Below, one piece after another: positions 44,553-52,266 of a stretch of 64,000 nucleotides of DNA. The stretch is from Fibrella rubiginis (GTDB lineage Bacteria; Bacteroidota; Bacteroidia; Cytophagales; Spirosomataceae), in assembly GCF_017353185.1 (NCBI RefSeq), contig NZ_JAFMYV010000006.1, positions 1 through 64,000 on the forward strand, written 5' to 3'. Within the stretch, counting starts at the first letter, position 1; every line of letters starts with the position of its first letter. A program made the position numbers and the translations under genes. The notes under the pieces are model-generated. The model saw nothing but the letters and a program-made list of their open reading frames with translations, made no database searches and was not told the DNA's origin.

Positions 44553-47500
44553 ATGAAAAAAGTATCCTTGTTATGTGGCCTCTTTTGGGCCTTATGTTGT
44601 ATCCGGGCGTTTGCCCAAACCACCGACATCGACGTATCGGTGCGTGAACTGACCCGTCAGCAGGCCATTGTCGGCATCACGGTCTACCTCGAAAACCCGT
44701 CTATCGGTCTCACCCGCGAAGCCCAGACCGACGCCAACGGGCAGGTGCGGTTTGGGGCGGTTTCGCTCAACGGCACCTACCGCGTCTTCACCCGTGAAGA
44801 CGCCAACTACCTGGAAAGCAGTGCCGACAACATCGTGCTCCGGGCCAATGCCCAGCGGAGTGTGGCCCTGTTTCTGCCCACCAAGCGCGAAATCAACCTG
44901 ACCGAAGTGCAGGTACGGGGCCGGAGCACATCGCAGATCAATACGGTCAATGCCGAGGTGTCGTCGCAGCTGACCATCAGGCAGGTAGAGGAACTGCCCG
45001 TGGAAGGCCGCGACATTACGCGGGTGCTCTACCGGCTGCCCAACGTGAGTCAGGCCACGGGCTTTTACCCGGAAGCGCCCAATGTAAGCATCAACGGGGC
45101 TAACGGTTTGTTTAACAACTACCTGATTGATGGCATGGATAACAACGAACGCTTTTTGGGCGGGCAGAAATTCGCCATTCCGATTGGGTTCACGCGCAAC
45201 GTGTCGGTGCTGACCAATAACTACTCAGTGGAGTTTGGCAATACCGGCAACGGCGTCATCAACATCACCAGCAAGTCGGGCAGCAACAACACCACCGGCG
45301 AAGTATTCCTGCTCAGCCGCCCCGGTGCCGCCCTCGACGCGCAAACCAGCTACCCCCTACGCGACTTGTCGGGCAACCAGGTAAAAGATGGATTCCAGCG
45401 CTACCAGGGTGGTTTCGGTATCGGTGGGGCCATCGTGAAAAACAAAACGTTCTATTACCTGAACGCCGAACACACCACCGACGTGAAGGACAATCTGCTG
45501 CTGTCGCCGCAATTGGGTGTGAACCAGACCGTGCGCGGCACCAACCAGTTTACCTACCTGTCGGGCAAGCTGGATCAGTTCTGGACCGACCGCTTCAAAT
45601 CGTCGTTGCGGGTAAACGTAGGGCAGGTGGCCATTGGTCGGCAGGCCGGTGGCCTGAGCGGGGGTAACGCCTTTCCGTCGGCGGCAAACTACCAGGACCG
45701 TAACTCGCTGCTGATTGCCTCGCGGAATACCTACGCCACAGCCCGGTTTGCGTCGGAAACCAACCTGCAGTACAGCAGTTTCCGCTGGAACTACGCCCGC
45801 GCCGAAAACCCCAACAGCCCCAACGTAAGCGTACTGGACCCCACCGGCCAGGGAATTGCCTACCTCGGCCATCCTGGCTATCTCTTCGATTCGCACGAAA
45901 ACACGGTGCAGTTCCAGCAGAAAATTTCGCTCTATCGGGGCAACCACACCGTCCGGGCGGGGGTTGAACTGATCTCGGCGCGGCATCGGCTCTTCGGTGG
46001 TGGCAACCCCAACGGCAGCTACACGGTTCAGTTGACTACCAACCAGTTAGCTACGCTTCGTGAGAAAAATTTGGGTGTTAACCTGGGCATCAATGACATC
46101 CCGTCTGACGCGCAGGTACTGGGCTATTCGGTGGAGTTGCGACCCGCCTCGTTCGGCACCACGCAAAGCATCTATACCGGTTACATAGAGGATCAATGGG
46201 CCGTAAATGCCCGGCTGAACCTGTCGCTCGGTTTGCGTTACGATTATGACAACCTCAGTCAGGGAGGCGCGGCGAATGGGGACTACAACAACGTGGCCCC
46301 GCGCTTTAGCTTCAACTACAAAACCGGAGGCCGGTCGGCGGTGCGCGGAGGTGTGGGAATTTTTTACGACAAAATCCTCTACACGATCTACAGCGACGCC
46401 CTGCAACAGAACAACACCAGCCCCGACTTCCGCCGGGAGCTTCAGTATTTCGTTGACAAAGGCATTTTGCCCGCCAGCACTAATCTTGACCGTGTCACCT
46501 TCGACGGCAACCTGAGCGTGGGCGGCACCAACAATGCAGGGGTACCCGTTCGGTATTTGCAGGGCCCGTCGGCGGCGAGTTTTGCGGGGCAGCGCAACCT
46601 GCCCAGTGGCGAGCGGCGCATCCTGAACCCCAGTGGCTACCAGAACCCGTACACGATTCAGAGCACGCTGGGTTACCAGTATCAGGTGAGCGACAACGTG
46701 CTGATCTACGCTGATCTGGTCTATAATGAGTCGTATAACCTCTTCCGCACGCGCAACCTGAACGCCCCGGCTCCGTATGACTACACCCTCAGCGCGCAAA
46801 GCGGCACAGCCCGGTCTGGCGATGTGGCCAACCTCAGCCGCCCGCTGCCCATTGCGGGTGGGGTGGGCCTGCTGGGCGACGTGCTTTTGGCTGGTGCTGC
46901 GCAAAGCGTGGTCATGACCGAAACGGCGGGCCGGTCGCGGTATACAGCCCTAAGTGTGAACGCCCAAAAAGACCGGGGCACCAGTCCGCTGGCCTACCGG
47001 TTGATCTATACCCTCTCGCGGTTGTACAACGACACCGAAGATGTGAACTTCAGGGCGATGGATGCCAACAATTTCGCCGCCGAATGGGGCCCGAGCATCA
47101 ACGACCGTACGCACATTATCAACGGCATTGCCAGTTACTACGCCGGTAAATCATTGGTCATCACCGCAGCGGCGCTGATTCAGAGTGGTCAGCCCATCAA
47201 CCGCATTCCCAACGCGTCGCTCTACCGGATCGTGGATGCGCTGGGTCGCCAGTTGCTGAACGCCCAGGGCCAGCGCCTCACCACTAATGATCTGAACGGC
47301 GATGGGTCAGCCTTTGGCGATGCTTACGTGGGCAACTCGGACCGCCAACCCGGCGAGAGCCGCAACTCCGACCGCCTGCCCTGGTCGAAAGTGCTGGACC
47401 TGAGTGCGCAGTATAACATTCCGTTCGCGGGCGACCGCGGGCAACGCCTTGAGTTTCGCGCCGACGTATTCAACGTACTGAATACCAATAATTTAAGCGG

Positions 47501-47621
47501 TTATTCAAACAATGCTACGCAGAGCAACCAGATCCAGGTTGGCCCGCGCGGTAGTGGCATTGTGCAGCGCAACGCCGGTGCGCCCCGTCAGTTTCAGTTT
47601 GGCGTCAGGTACGCGTTTTAA
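44553..47621 (+). CDS. TonB-dependent receptor with carboxypeptidase-regulatory-like domain
   Basis: Outer-membrane receptor of 1022 residues: signal peptide (LLCGLFWALCCIRAFAQ), a carboxypeptidase-D-like beta-sandwich (about 25-110, GITVYLENPSIGLTREAQTDANGQVRFGAVSLNGTY), plug domain (about 135-245, VEELPVEGRDITRVLYRLPNVSQ ... YLIDGMDNNER), then a 22-strand barrel ending in a terminal Phe (FQFGVRYAF). No SusD-like partner gene follows, so it is not a SusCD pair. The substrate is unknown; siderophore, oligosaccharide or peptide uptake are possible. It may be controlled by the two-component system next to it. Confidence 0.93.
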   Translation: MKKVSLLCGLFWALCCIRAFAQTTDIDVSVRELTRQQAIVGITVYLENPSIGLTREAQTDANGQVRFGAVSLNGTYRVFTREDANYLESSADNIVLRANAQRSVALFLPTKREINLTEVQVRGRSTSQINTVNAEVSSQLTIRQVEELPVEGRDITRVLYRLPNVSQATGFYPEAPNVSINGANGLFNNYLIDGMDNNERFLGGQKFAIPIGFTRNVSVLTNNYSVEFGNTGNGVINITSKSGSNNTTGEVFLLSRPGAALDAQTSYPLRDLSGNQVKDGFQRYQGGFGIGGAIVKNKTFYYLNAEHTTDVKDNLLLSPQLGVNQTVRGTNQFTYLSGKLDQFWTDRFKSSLRVNVGQVAIGRQAGGLSGGNAFPSAANYQDRNSLLIASRNTYATARFASETNLQYSSFRWNYARAENPNSPNVSVLDPTGQGIAYLGHPGYLFDSHENTVQFQQKISLYRGNHTVRAGVELISARHRLFGGGNPNGSYTVQLTTNQLATLREKNLGVNLGINDIPSDAQVLGYSVELRPASFGTTQSIYTGYIEDQWAVNARLNLSLGLRYDYDNLSQGGAANGDYNNVAPRFSFNYKTGGRSAVRGGVGIFYDKILYTIYSDALQQNNTSPDFRRELQYFVDKGILPASTNLDRVTFDGNLSVGGTNNAGVPVRYLQGPSAASFAGQRNLPSGERRILNPSGYQNPYTIQSTLGYQYQVSDNVLIYADLVYNESYNLFRTRNLNAPAPYDYTLSAQSGTARSGDVANLSRPLPIAGGVGLLGDVLLAGAAQSVVMTETAGRSRYTALSVNAQKDRGTSPLAYRLIYTLSRLYNDTEDVNFRAMDANNFAAEWGPSINDRTHIINGIASYYAGKSLVITAAALIQSGQPINRIPNASLYRIVDALGRQLLNAQGQRLTTNDLNGDGSAFGDAYVGNSDRQPGESRNSDRLPWSKVLDLSAQYNIPFAGDRGQRLEFRADVFNVLNTNNLSGYSNNATQSNQIQVGPRGSGIVQRNAGAPRQFQFGVRYAF

Positions 47622-47660
47622 GCGATGTGGAGCGTTATCGTAAAAACGAGTGTATAGCAG

Positions 47661-47816
47661 GTTTTTTTGGACAGGATTGGCAGGATGGCAGCGGACGCCG
47701 CGCGGGATAAACAGGATTTCCCTTTTTGCTCTCATAAATACGCTGAAGTAAAAAGGAAAATCCTGTTTATCCAGCGCGGCGTCCGCTGCCATCCTGCTAA
47801 TCCTGTCCAGAAAAAC
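47661..47816. repeat. Long near-perfect inverted repeat after the TonB receptor
   Basis: Arms of about 68 bp (about 47661-47727 and 47749-47816) pair except for about 4-5 positions. The arm contains GGACAGGATTGGCAGGATGG, GCAGCGGACGCCGCGC and GGATAAACAGGAT words. It has no exact 7-bp unit, so it looks like a second class of hairpin. It ends 31 bp before the small lipoprotein start at 47847. Confidence 0.85.
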
Positions 47817-47846
47817 TTGTCATGCATCCACATAAAACGCTCGCTC

Positions 47847-48029
47847 ATGAAACGCTCAGTCCTCCTGTTACTCATGCCGCTCTTGCTGCTTGGCAGCGGT
47901 TGCACCCGGCCCGTTGTGTATAATCAGCGGCCCAACTACCCGCACGACAACGGAAAGCACAAAGGTTGGTACAAGCACGGCCGCTACGGCGGGCTACCAC
48001 CGGGCCAAGCCAAAAAGCGGGGTTGGTAA
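47847..48029 (+). CDS. Small lipoprotein
   Basis: A 60-residue lipoprotein: basic start, hydrophobic run (VLLLLMPLLLLGSG) and the lipobox cysteine (SGC), then a short basic, Gly/Tyr-rich tail (KGWYKHGRYGGLPPGQAKKRGW). The tail resembles small PPGxAKK-type lipoproteins seen in Bacteroidota; the function is unknown. The frame is open further upstream through the inverted repeat, but the ATG at 47847 gives a complete lipoprotein signal. It is convergent with the hydrolase gene at 48051. Confidence 0.7.
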   Translation: MKRSVLLLLMPLLLLGSGCTRPVVYNQRPNYPHDNGKHKGWYKHGRYGGLPPGQAKKRGW

Positions 48030-48050
48030 CCAGTACGCAGGCGTTTTACC

Positions 48051-49424
48051 TCATTCTCCTTTTACCACCAGCACCCAGTCATCCTGCATGGGCAGTGGTG
48101 GCGAAAATTTCTTCAGGCCCTGGTTTGGCAACGACGTAGGTTGGCTGTATTGGCCGGTTCGGGGGTCATACCAACGGATCGATAGCTGCGTTTTTTTGAA
48201 CTGACTCAGGTCAACACCCACGGCGTTGGTGGCGCGGGGCAGGTAAGCCACCAGCAGCGTTTTGTCTTCCGACATGGCCGCCGCTACGTAGTTGTCTTTC
48301 ATGAACTCGCCGTAGCCACTCACCAGCACCGTATGCCGTTGGTCGGGTTGGAGCGTCCACCAGGGCAGGGCTTCAAATAGCCGCCGCACGTGGCCCATAT
48401 GCTGCGCGCCACCGGGGTATTGCAGAATCGTACGCCAGTCATAAGCCCTACCTTTCGCGGTACCAAGCTTCGGAAAATCCCAGCCCTCGTGGCCGTAGGC
48501 GTGGCCCGCCCCACCGCAGAGCATAGTCCAGTAAGCTTGCCGGCGGACCTGCTGCGGGGTACCGATGTCGTTGGCGTAGCGGCTGCCGTCGCCTTCATAC
48601 TGCGATTCGCCCAGGATAAAGGGCATCCGGTCGCTTTTGTTGTATTCCTCCAATGCCGCCTCGTAGACGTGTTTTTGGTGCTGCGGATCGGTCCACTCGT
48701 TGGGCTTTTCGCGCCAGTACGTGTAGATCATGCTAAATCCCAGCCAGGGAGCGTATTGAAACAGGTCGGTACTGCTGTGGGGTGGCGAGGCATGGTAGGT
48801 TTTCAACTGCCCCGGCAAAGCAGCATGTAGGCCTTCGGCGAGTGCCACGATTTCGGCCCGGATAGACTTGGGGTCGTTGTCGCCGCCCAGATTCCAGGTC
48901 AGGTTTTTGTATTTGCCAAATCGCTCTCCCAGGTACATCCCCATCTGCCGGGCCTTAGCCGGTCCGTTGGCTTTATACACTTCATGTTTTCCTCCAATGC
49001 CGTAGGCTTCGCCGCAGCAGCCAATCCAGAACGGCGTGATATTGAGCAGCAGCCCCAGTGAGTCGGCCAGTTGAATACCGCGTTCTACCTGCGCGAAGTA
49101 GTTCTCGTCGGGTCTGGTGAAGTCGTAGTTAATCAACGCTCTGTGGCCTGCGCGGTTCACCGAGTCGGGGTTCATGGATAACTGCACCTGGATGGTGTTG
49201 AATCCCTGCTGCTTCCGCGTGATGAAGTACTCACGGGTTTCGGCGGTGGTAAGGCGCGAAAAAACCTGCCACCCGGTGTCGGCATGGTACAGAAACGGTT
49301 TGCCGGACTGATCGACGAAATACCGTCCGTTATCGCTTACTTTCAGCGGAAAAACAGGTTTGGTAGTCAATGACTGGGCCAGAGCAACGGGAGCAAAAAG
49401 TAACAGTAGCAACAGCAGACGCAT
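48051..49424 (-). CDS. GH140-like glycoside hydrolase (DUF4038)
   Basis: Secreted TIM-barrel hydrolase of 457 residues with signal peptide (LLLLLLFAPVALAQS) and DUF4038 domain. Typical lines are KPFLYHADTGWQVFSRLTTAE and ITRKQQGFNTIQVQLSM near the start, NLGGDNDPKS in the centre and FILGESQYEG near residue 270. Characterised members are apiosidases that remove apiose from rhamnogalacturonan II (GH140). The C-terminal domain (AAAMSEDKTLLVAYLPRATN) is a DUF5060-like beta-sandwich. It may point to use of plant cell-wall sugars. No other pectin genes are in the window. Confidence 0.85.
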   Translation of the reverse strand: MRLLLLLLLFAPVALAQSLTTKPVFPLKVSDNGRYFVDQSGKPFLYHADTGWQVFSRLTTAETREYFITRKQQGFNTIQVQLSMNPDSVNRAGHRALINYDFTRPDENYFAQVERGIQLADSLGLLLNITPFWIGCCGEAYGIGGKHEVYKANGPAKARQMGMYLGERFGKYKNLTWNLGGDNDPKSIRAEIVALAEGLHAALPGQLKTYHASPPHSSTDLFQYAPWLGFSMIYTYWREKPNEWTDPQHQKHVYEAALEEYNKSDRMPFILGESQYEGDGSRYANDIGTPQQVRRQAYWTMLCGGAGHAYGHEGWDFPKLGTAKGRAYDWRTILQYPGGAQHMGHVRRLFEALPWWTLQPDQRHTVLVSGYGEFMKDNYVAAAMSEDKTLLVAYLPRATNAVGVDLSQFKKTQLSIRWYDPRTGQYSQPTSLPNQGLKKFSPPLPMQDDWVLVVKGE

Positions 49425-49489
49425 AGTAGGGGAATTTGAGTCAACTGACGTAAAGCGACGGAGTGAGTTAATTTCCCTATTTATCGTTC

Positions 49490-49524
49490 GTCCACATCTG
49501 GACGGGCCTTGTCCGAAAGCGGAC
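49490..49524 (+). promoter_or_regulatory. Tandem GTCC-N6-GGAC dyads upstream of efflux locus 1
   Basis: Two dyads: GTCCACATCTGGAC (49490-49503) and GTCCGAAAGCGGAC (49511-49524), offset by 21 bp, about two helical turns. The same layout, offset 22 bp, occurs at 62004-62039 upstream of another MacB-type locus. Arrangement and spacing suggest binding of two dimers of an activator upstream of a sigma-54-type promoter. Confidence 0.65.
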
Positions 49525-49578
49525 AGGCGAGGAGGTTAGAAATGGCTTATTTAGCTGAAAAACAAGCTGTTCGGCATT

Positions 49579-49594
49579 TTGGCACGTCAATTGG
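49579..49594 (+). promoter_or_regulatory. Sigma-54-like promoter of efflux locus 1
   Basis: TTGGCACG-TCAA-TTGG keeps the -24 GG of the consensus TGGCACG-N4-TTGC but has TTGG at the -12 element in place of TTGC. It lies 56 bp after the second dyad and 88 bp before the adaptor gene start. A matching GGCACG-N4-TTG stands 55 bp after the dyad at the second locus. Confidence 0.5.
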
Positions 49595-49681
49595 CTACCG
49601 TACACTTGTTGAACCATGGCAACAGCCGGAATTGCTGGCACGTGCCTGGTTTGCTAGTACACTTTTTTTTGCCTGAACAAC

Positions 49682-50929
49682 ATGGATCGCGTCTTACCCA
49701 AACGCTTCTGGACACAGCAACGCCTCATTCTTTCGGGGGGTGGTTTGCTGCTGGCGGGGCTACTGGCCTACACATTTTTCTTTGCCGACAAACGCTCGAA
49801 ACTGAACGTCGAGCGGGAGAAAATCACCGTTTCGCCCGTCAAAATTGGTGCATTTGAAGAGTTTATTGCTGTGACGGGCGTGGTGCAGCCGCTGAAAACT
49901 ATTCGCCTCGATGCTATCGAAGGTGGCTACGTGACTCAGAAGCTGGTGGAAGGGGGTACACAGGTAACAAAAGGACAGGTACTACTAAAACTTGAGAATC
50001 AAGGCCTTAAACTCAGCTTTCTGCAGTCGGAGACCGAAGCAAACCGCCTGGTTAACGACCTGCAAAATACCCGTCAACGCCTTCGGGTAGAGCGCTTCGC
50101 ACTGCGGAAGGCACTGGCTGAACTCGACGCGCAAATTGAACAAGCTAAAGACGGCTATGACCGCAAGGCCAGGCTGATTAAGGACAAGGTGGTGTCGGAA
50201 GAGGATTACCTCAAAGACAAGCGCACCTACGAGCGGCTGGTGAAACAGCGCGAGATCGAAGCCGAATCGCAGAAATACCAGGAAGACAACTCAAAATTGC
50301 AGATTCAGCAGCTGGAAGGTACCCTGGCCCGCACACAACGCAACGTTGCCCTCTGGCAGCAGACACTGGAAAACCTGGTGGTTAAAGCGCCCGTTTCGGG
50401 GCAACTGTCCAGCATCGACGTGGAAGTAGGCTCTAACATCAACCGCGGACAGAATATTGGTCAGATTGACGACCTCAACGGCTTTAAAATGCGCGTGGGT
50501 GTTGATGAGCACTACATCAGCCGGGTATTTCCGGGGCTTAGCGGCTCCTTTGAGTTTAATGGTCAGGAATATACGCTGAGCATCAGCCGGGTATACCCAG
50601 AGGTGCGCAATGGCCGTTTCGACGTCGACATGATCTTTCCGAAAGGTGTACCGCAGGGTATCAAGCGGGGGCAGTCGTCGCCCATCCGGCTGGAGTTGGG
50701 TAAGGCAGCCAAGGCCACCCTCCTGCCCGTAGGCGGCTTCTTCTCCGACACTGGCGGCAACTGGGTCTATGTGCTGGACAACTCCGGCAAACGCGCCACC
50801 AAACGTGCCATCACACTGGGCCGCAAAAACCCCGAATTCTACGAAGTGCTGGAAGGCTTACAGCCTGGTGAACAGGTAATTACGTCGAGTTATGAAAACT
50901 TCGGCGACAATGAAGTTTTGGAGTTTTAA
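49682..50929 (+). CDS. Efflux periplasmic adaptor, MacA-like
   Basis: Membrane-fusion protein of 415 residues for a MacB-type ABC pump. One N-terminal helix (about 14-33, LILSGGGLLLAGLLAYTFFF), then the barrel-sandwich half (FEEFIAVTGVVQPLKTIRLDAIEGGYV), a coiled-coil hairpin (about 105-225, QNTRQRLRVERFALRKALAELDAQIEQAKD), the second half (VVKAPVSGQLSSIDVEVGSNINRGQ), beta-barrel and membrane-proximal domain (LEGLQPGEQVITSSYENF). It heads the locus with the ATPase and two permeases, although an oppositely oriented small gene sits between it and the ATPase. Confidence 0.92.
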   Translation: MDRVLPKRFWTQQRLILSGGGLLLAGLLAYTFFFADKRSKLNVEREKITVSPVKIGAFEEFIAVTGVVQPLKTIRLDAIEGGYVTQKLVEGGTQVTKGQVLLKLENQGLKLSFLQSETEANRLVNDLQNTRQRLRVERFALRKALAELDAQIEQAKDGYDRKARLIKDKVVSEEDYLKDKRTYERLVKQREIEAESQKYQEDNSKLQIQQLEGTLARTQRNVALWQQTLENLVVKAPVSGQLSSIDVEVGSNINRGQNIGQIDDLNGFKMRVGVDEHYISRVFPGLSGSFEFNGQEYTLSISRVYPEVRNGRFDVDMIFPKGVPQGIKRGQSSPIRLELGKAAKATLLPVGGFFSDTGGNWVYVLDNSGKRATKRAITLGRKNPEFYEVLEGLQPGEQVITSSYENFGDNEVLEF

Positions 50930-50931
50930 GG

Positions 50932-50970
50932 AGGAATGGAGAGAAGGAGGAACGGAAGAAAGGAAGTGCT
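50932..50970. repeat. Polypurine 8-bp units before the S23-type gene
   Basis: GGAGGAAT-GGAGAGAA, GGAGGAAC, GGAAGAAA: four degenerate octamers directly after the adaptor stop. The polypyrimidine counterpart lies at 51443-51469, so the two stretches form a degenerate inverted pair around the gene at 50992-51393. Confidence 0.55.
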
Positions 50971-50991
50971 TCGCGCTTGCATTCTGATTCA

Positions 50992-51393
50992 TCACTTCTG
51001 CTTACGGTTGGTTCGCTTTTGTTCTTGGTCCTGATCAAATTTCTCAATTCTTACTTTCAACAAATTTTGTAACATGGCTGAAATTAAACGGCTTTTGTCA
51101 AGCAACCCCTGACCAGTGTCTGCATCTATGACATCAATAGCAATAGCCAAATGGATTTGAGTACGCAGTTCACCATTCGACCCTTTGGCAATGCGCAGAT
51201 AGCGAATAAACTCTCGGTTAGTCTGTCGTTCATAGCCTTCGGCAATATTTGATGGCACCGATACCGAGCAGCGCCTCATTTGGTCTCGAAGTCCATAATC
51301 GGTGCAATTCCCTAAAAGCTTATACAATTTCACGGCCTGAGCGAGTCCTTCCTGCCAAACGAATAAATCGTCAAACTTTTCAATTTTAGCCAT
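50992..51393 (-). CDS. Four-helix bundle protein (S23 / 23S rRNA intervening-sequence family)
   Basis: A 133-residue all-helical protein of the S23 family, first known from ORFs in intervening sequences of 23S rRNA and related to the Avd accessory protein of diversity-generating retroelements. Typical lines are FDDLFVWQEGLAQAVKLYKLL, the QMRRCSVSVPSNIAEGYERQ motif near residue 50, and EFIRYLRIAKGSNGELRTQI. The ATG at 51393 (MAKIEKFDD) is preferred over one 12 codons upstream. It lies against the direction of the efflux operon, flanked by degenerate purine/pyrimidine arms, as if inserted into the operon spacer. No retroelement is present here. Confidence 0.88.
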   Translation of the reverse strand: MAKIEKFDDLFVWQEGLAQAVKLYKLLGNCTDYGLRDQMRRCSVSVPSNIAEGYERQTNREFIRYLRIAKGSNGELRTQIHLAIAIDVIDADTGQGLLDKSRLISAMLQNLLKVRIEKFDQDQEQKRTNRKQK

Positions 51394-51442
51394 GAGAATA
51401 AGGTAGTTATGGTGAGTACTAGGTGGCAAAATATTGACAATG

Positions 51443-51469
51443 CTTCTCTCCTCCTTTCCTCCCCTTCAT
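51443..51469. repeat. Polypyrimidine arm before the ABC ATPase
   Basis: A run reading CTTCTCTCCTCC then TTTCCTCCCC, ending 2 bp before the ATPase start codon at 51471. It is roughly complementary to the polypurine stretch at 50932-50970 on the other side of the S23-type gene. Confidence 0.5.
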
Positions 51470-51470
51470 T

Positions 51471-52148
51471 ATGATCCAAACTGTCAACTTACAGAAACTC
51501 TTCGCTACGGAAGAGGTAGAAACCACCGCCCTGAACGGCATCAACATGGATGTCAAAGACGGTGAATTTGTGGCCATTATGGGGCCGTCGGGCTGTGGCA
51601 AATCGACGCTGCTCAACATTATCGGCCTGCTCGACAACCCCTCTGAGGGTGAGTACAACTTCTACGGCACGGAGGTGTCGAAGATGACCGAGCGGCAACG
51701 GGCACAACTGCGCAAAGGCAGCATCGGCTTTGTGTTTCAGAGCTTCAACCTCATCGACGAACTCACTGTTTATGAGAACGTTGAGCTACCATTGCTATAC
51801 CTGAAAACCCCCGCCGACGAGCGTAAAGCCCGGGTAGAGGAAGCCTTGAACCGCATGAACATCATGCACCGGCGCAACCACTTTCCGCAGCAGCTGAGCG
51901 GTGGGCAGCAGCAGCGCACCGCCATTGCCCGCGCCGTGGTGGCCAAACCCAAGCTGATTCTGGCCGATGAACCGACGGGTAACCTCGATTCGAAAAACGG
52001 CGAGGAAGTGATGAAGCTGCTGGGCGAACTAAACGACGAAGGCACCACGATCATCATGGTGACCCACTCACCCTACGACGCCGGTTTCGCTCACCGCACC
52101 GTCAACCTCTTCGACGGAAAAGTGGTGACGGAGAACATCCGGGTATAA
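51471..52148 (+). CDS. ABC transporter ATPase, MacB/LolD type
   Basis: Nucleotide-binding subunit of 225 residues. Walker A is GPSGCGKS at 38-45, Q-loop [12 protein letters not shown], signature [14 protein letters not shown], Walker [14 protein letters not shown], and H-loop MVTHSPYD. The mechanotransmission-type ABC family (LolD, MacB, FtsE) is the best match. It powers the permeases encoded by the next two genes, probably to expel peptides, antibiotics or lipoproteins through the adaptor encoded upstream. Confidence 0.94.
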   Translation: MIQTVNLQKLFATEEVETTALNGINMDVKDGEFVAIMGPSGCGKSTLLNIIGLLDNPSEGEYNFYGTEVSKMTERQRAQLRKGSIGFVFQSFNLIDELTVYENVELPLLYLKTPADERKARVEEALNRMNIMHRRNHFPQQLSGGQQQRTAIARAVVAKPKLILADEPTGNLDSKNGEEVMKLLGELNDEGTTIIMVTHSPYDAGFAHRTVNLFDGKVVTENIRV

Positions 52149-52266
52149 AGTAAAAAGGGGAGGAAGGGAGAAGGGAGGAACGGAGGAAAGAGTGTGCAGC
52201 GCAGTTCTCCTTCCGCCTCTCCTGCCATTCCTCTTTTCTTCCCTTCTCCTTTCCTCCTTTCTCTCC
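52149..52266. repeat. Polypurine/polypyrimidine imperfect inverted repeat
   Basis: The gap begins with purine octamer-like words (GGGGAGGAAGGGAGAAGGG) and, after a short mixed centre, ends with a pyrimidine run (CTTCCCTTCTCCTTTCCTCC) directly before the next ATG at 52267. Pairing between the two is good in composition but not exact. Same class as the arms around the S23-type gene. Confidence 0.6.

Noticed and set aside
46047..46904. 285-codon open frame on the minus strand
   Set aside because: Antisense to the TonB receptor barrel; no signal peptide or domain.
47505..48029. Open frames crossing the 47661-47816 hairpin
   Set aside because: The two arms code for mirror-like peptides (AADAA.DKQDFPF), which is an effect of the inverted repeat. 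Only the lipoprotein part from 47847 is kept.
49630..49660. A second sigma-54-like match, TGGCACG near 49635
   Set aside because: The following TTTGC is four bases too far for the fixed -24/-12 spacing.
50992..51393. S23-type gene as sign of a diversity-generating retroelement
   Set aside because: No reverse transcriptase, template/variable repeat pair or target gene is visible in the window.
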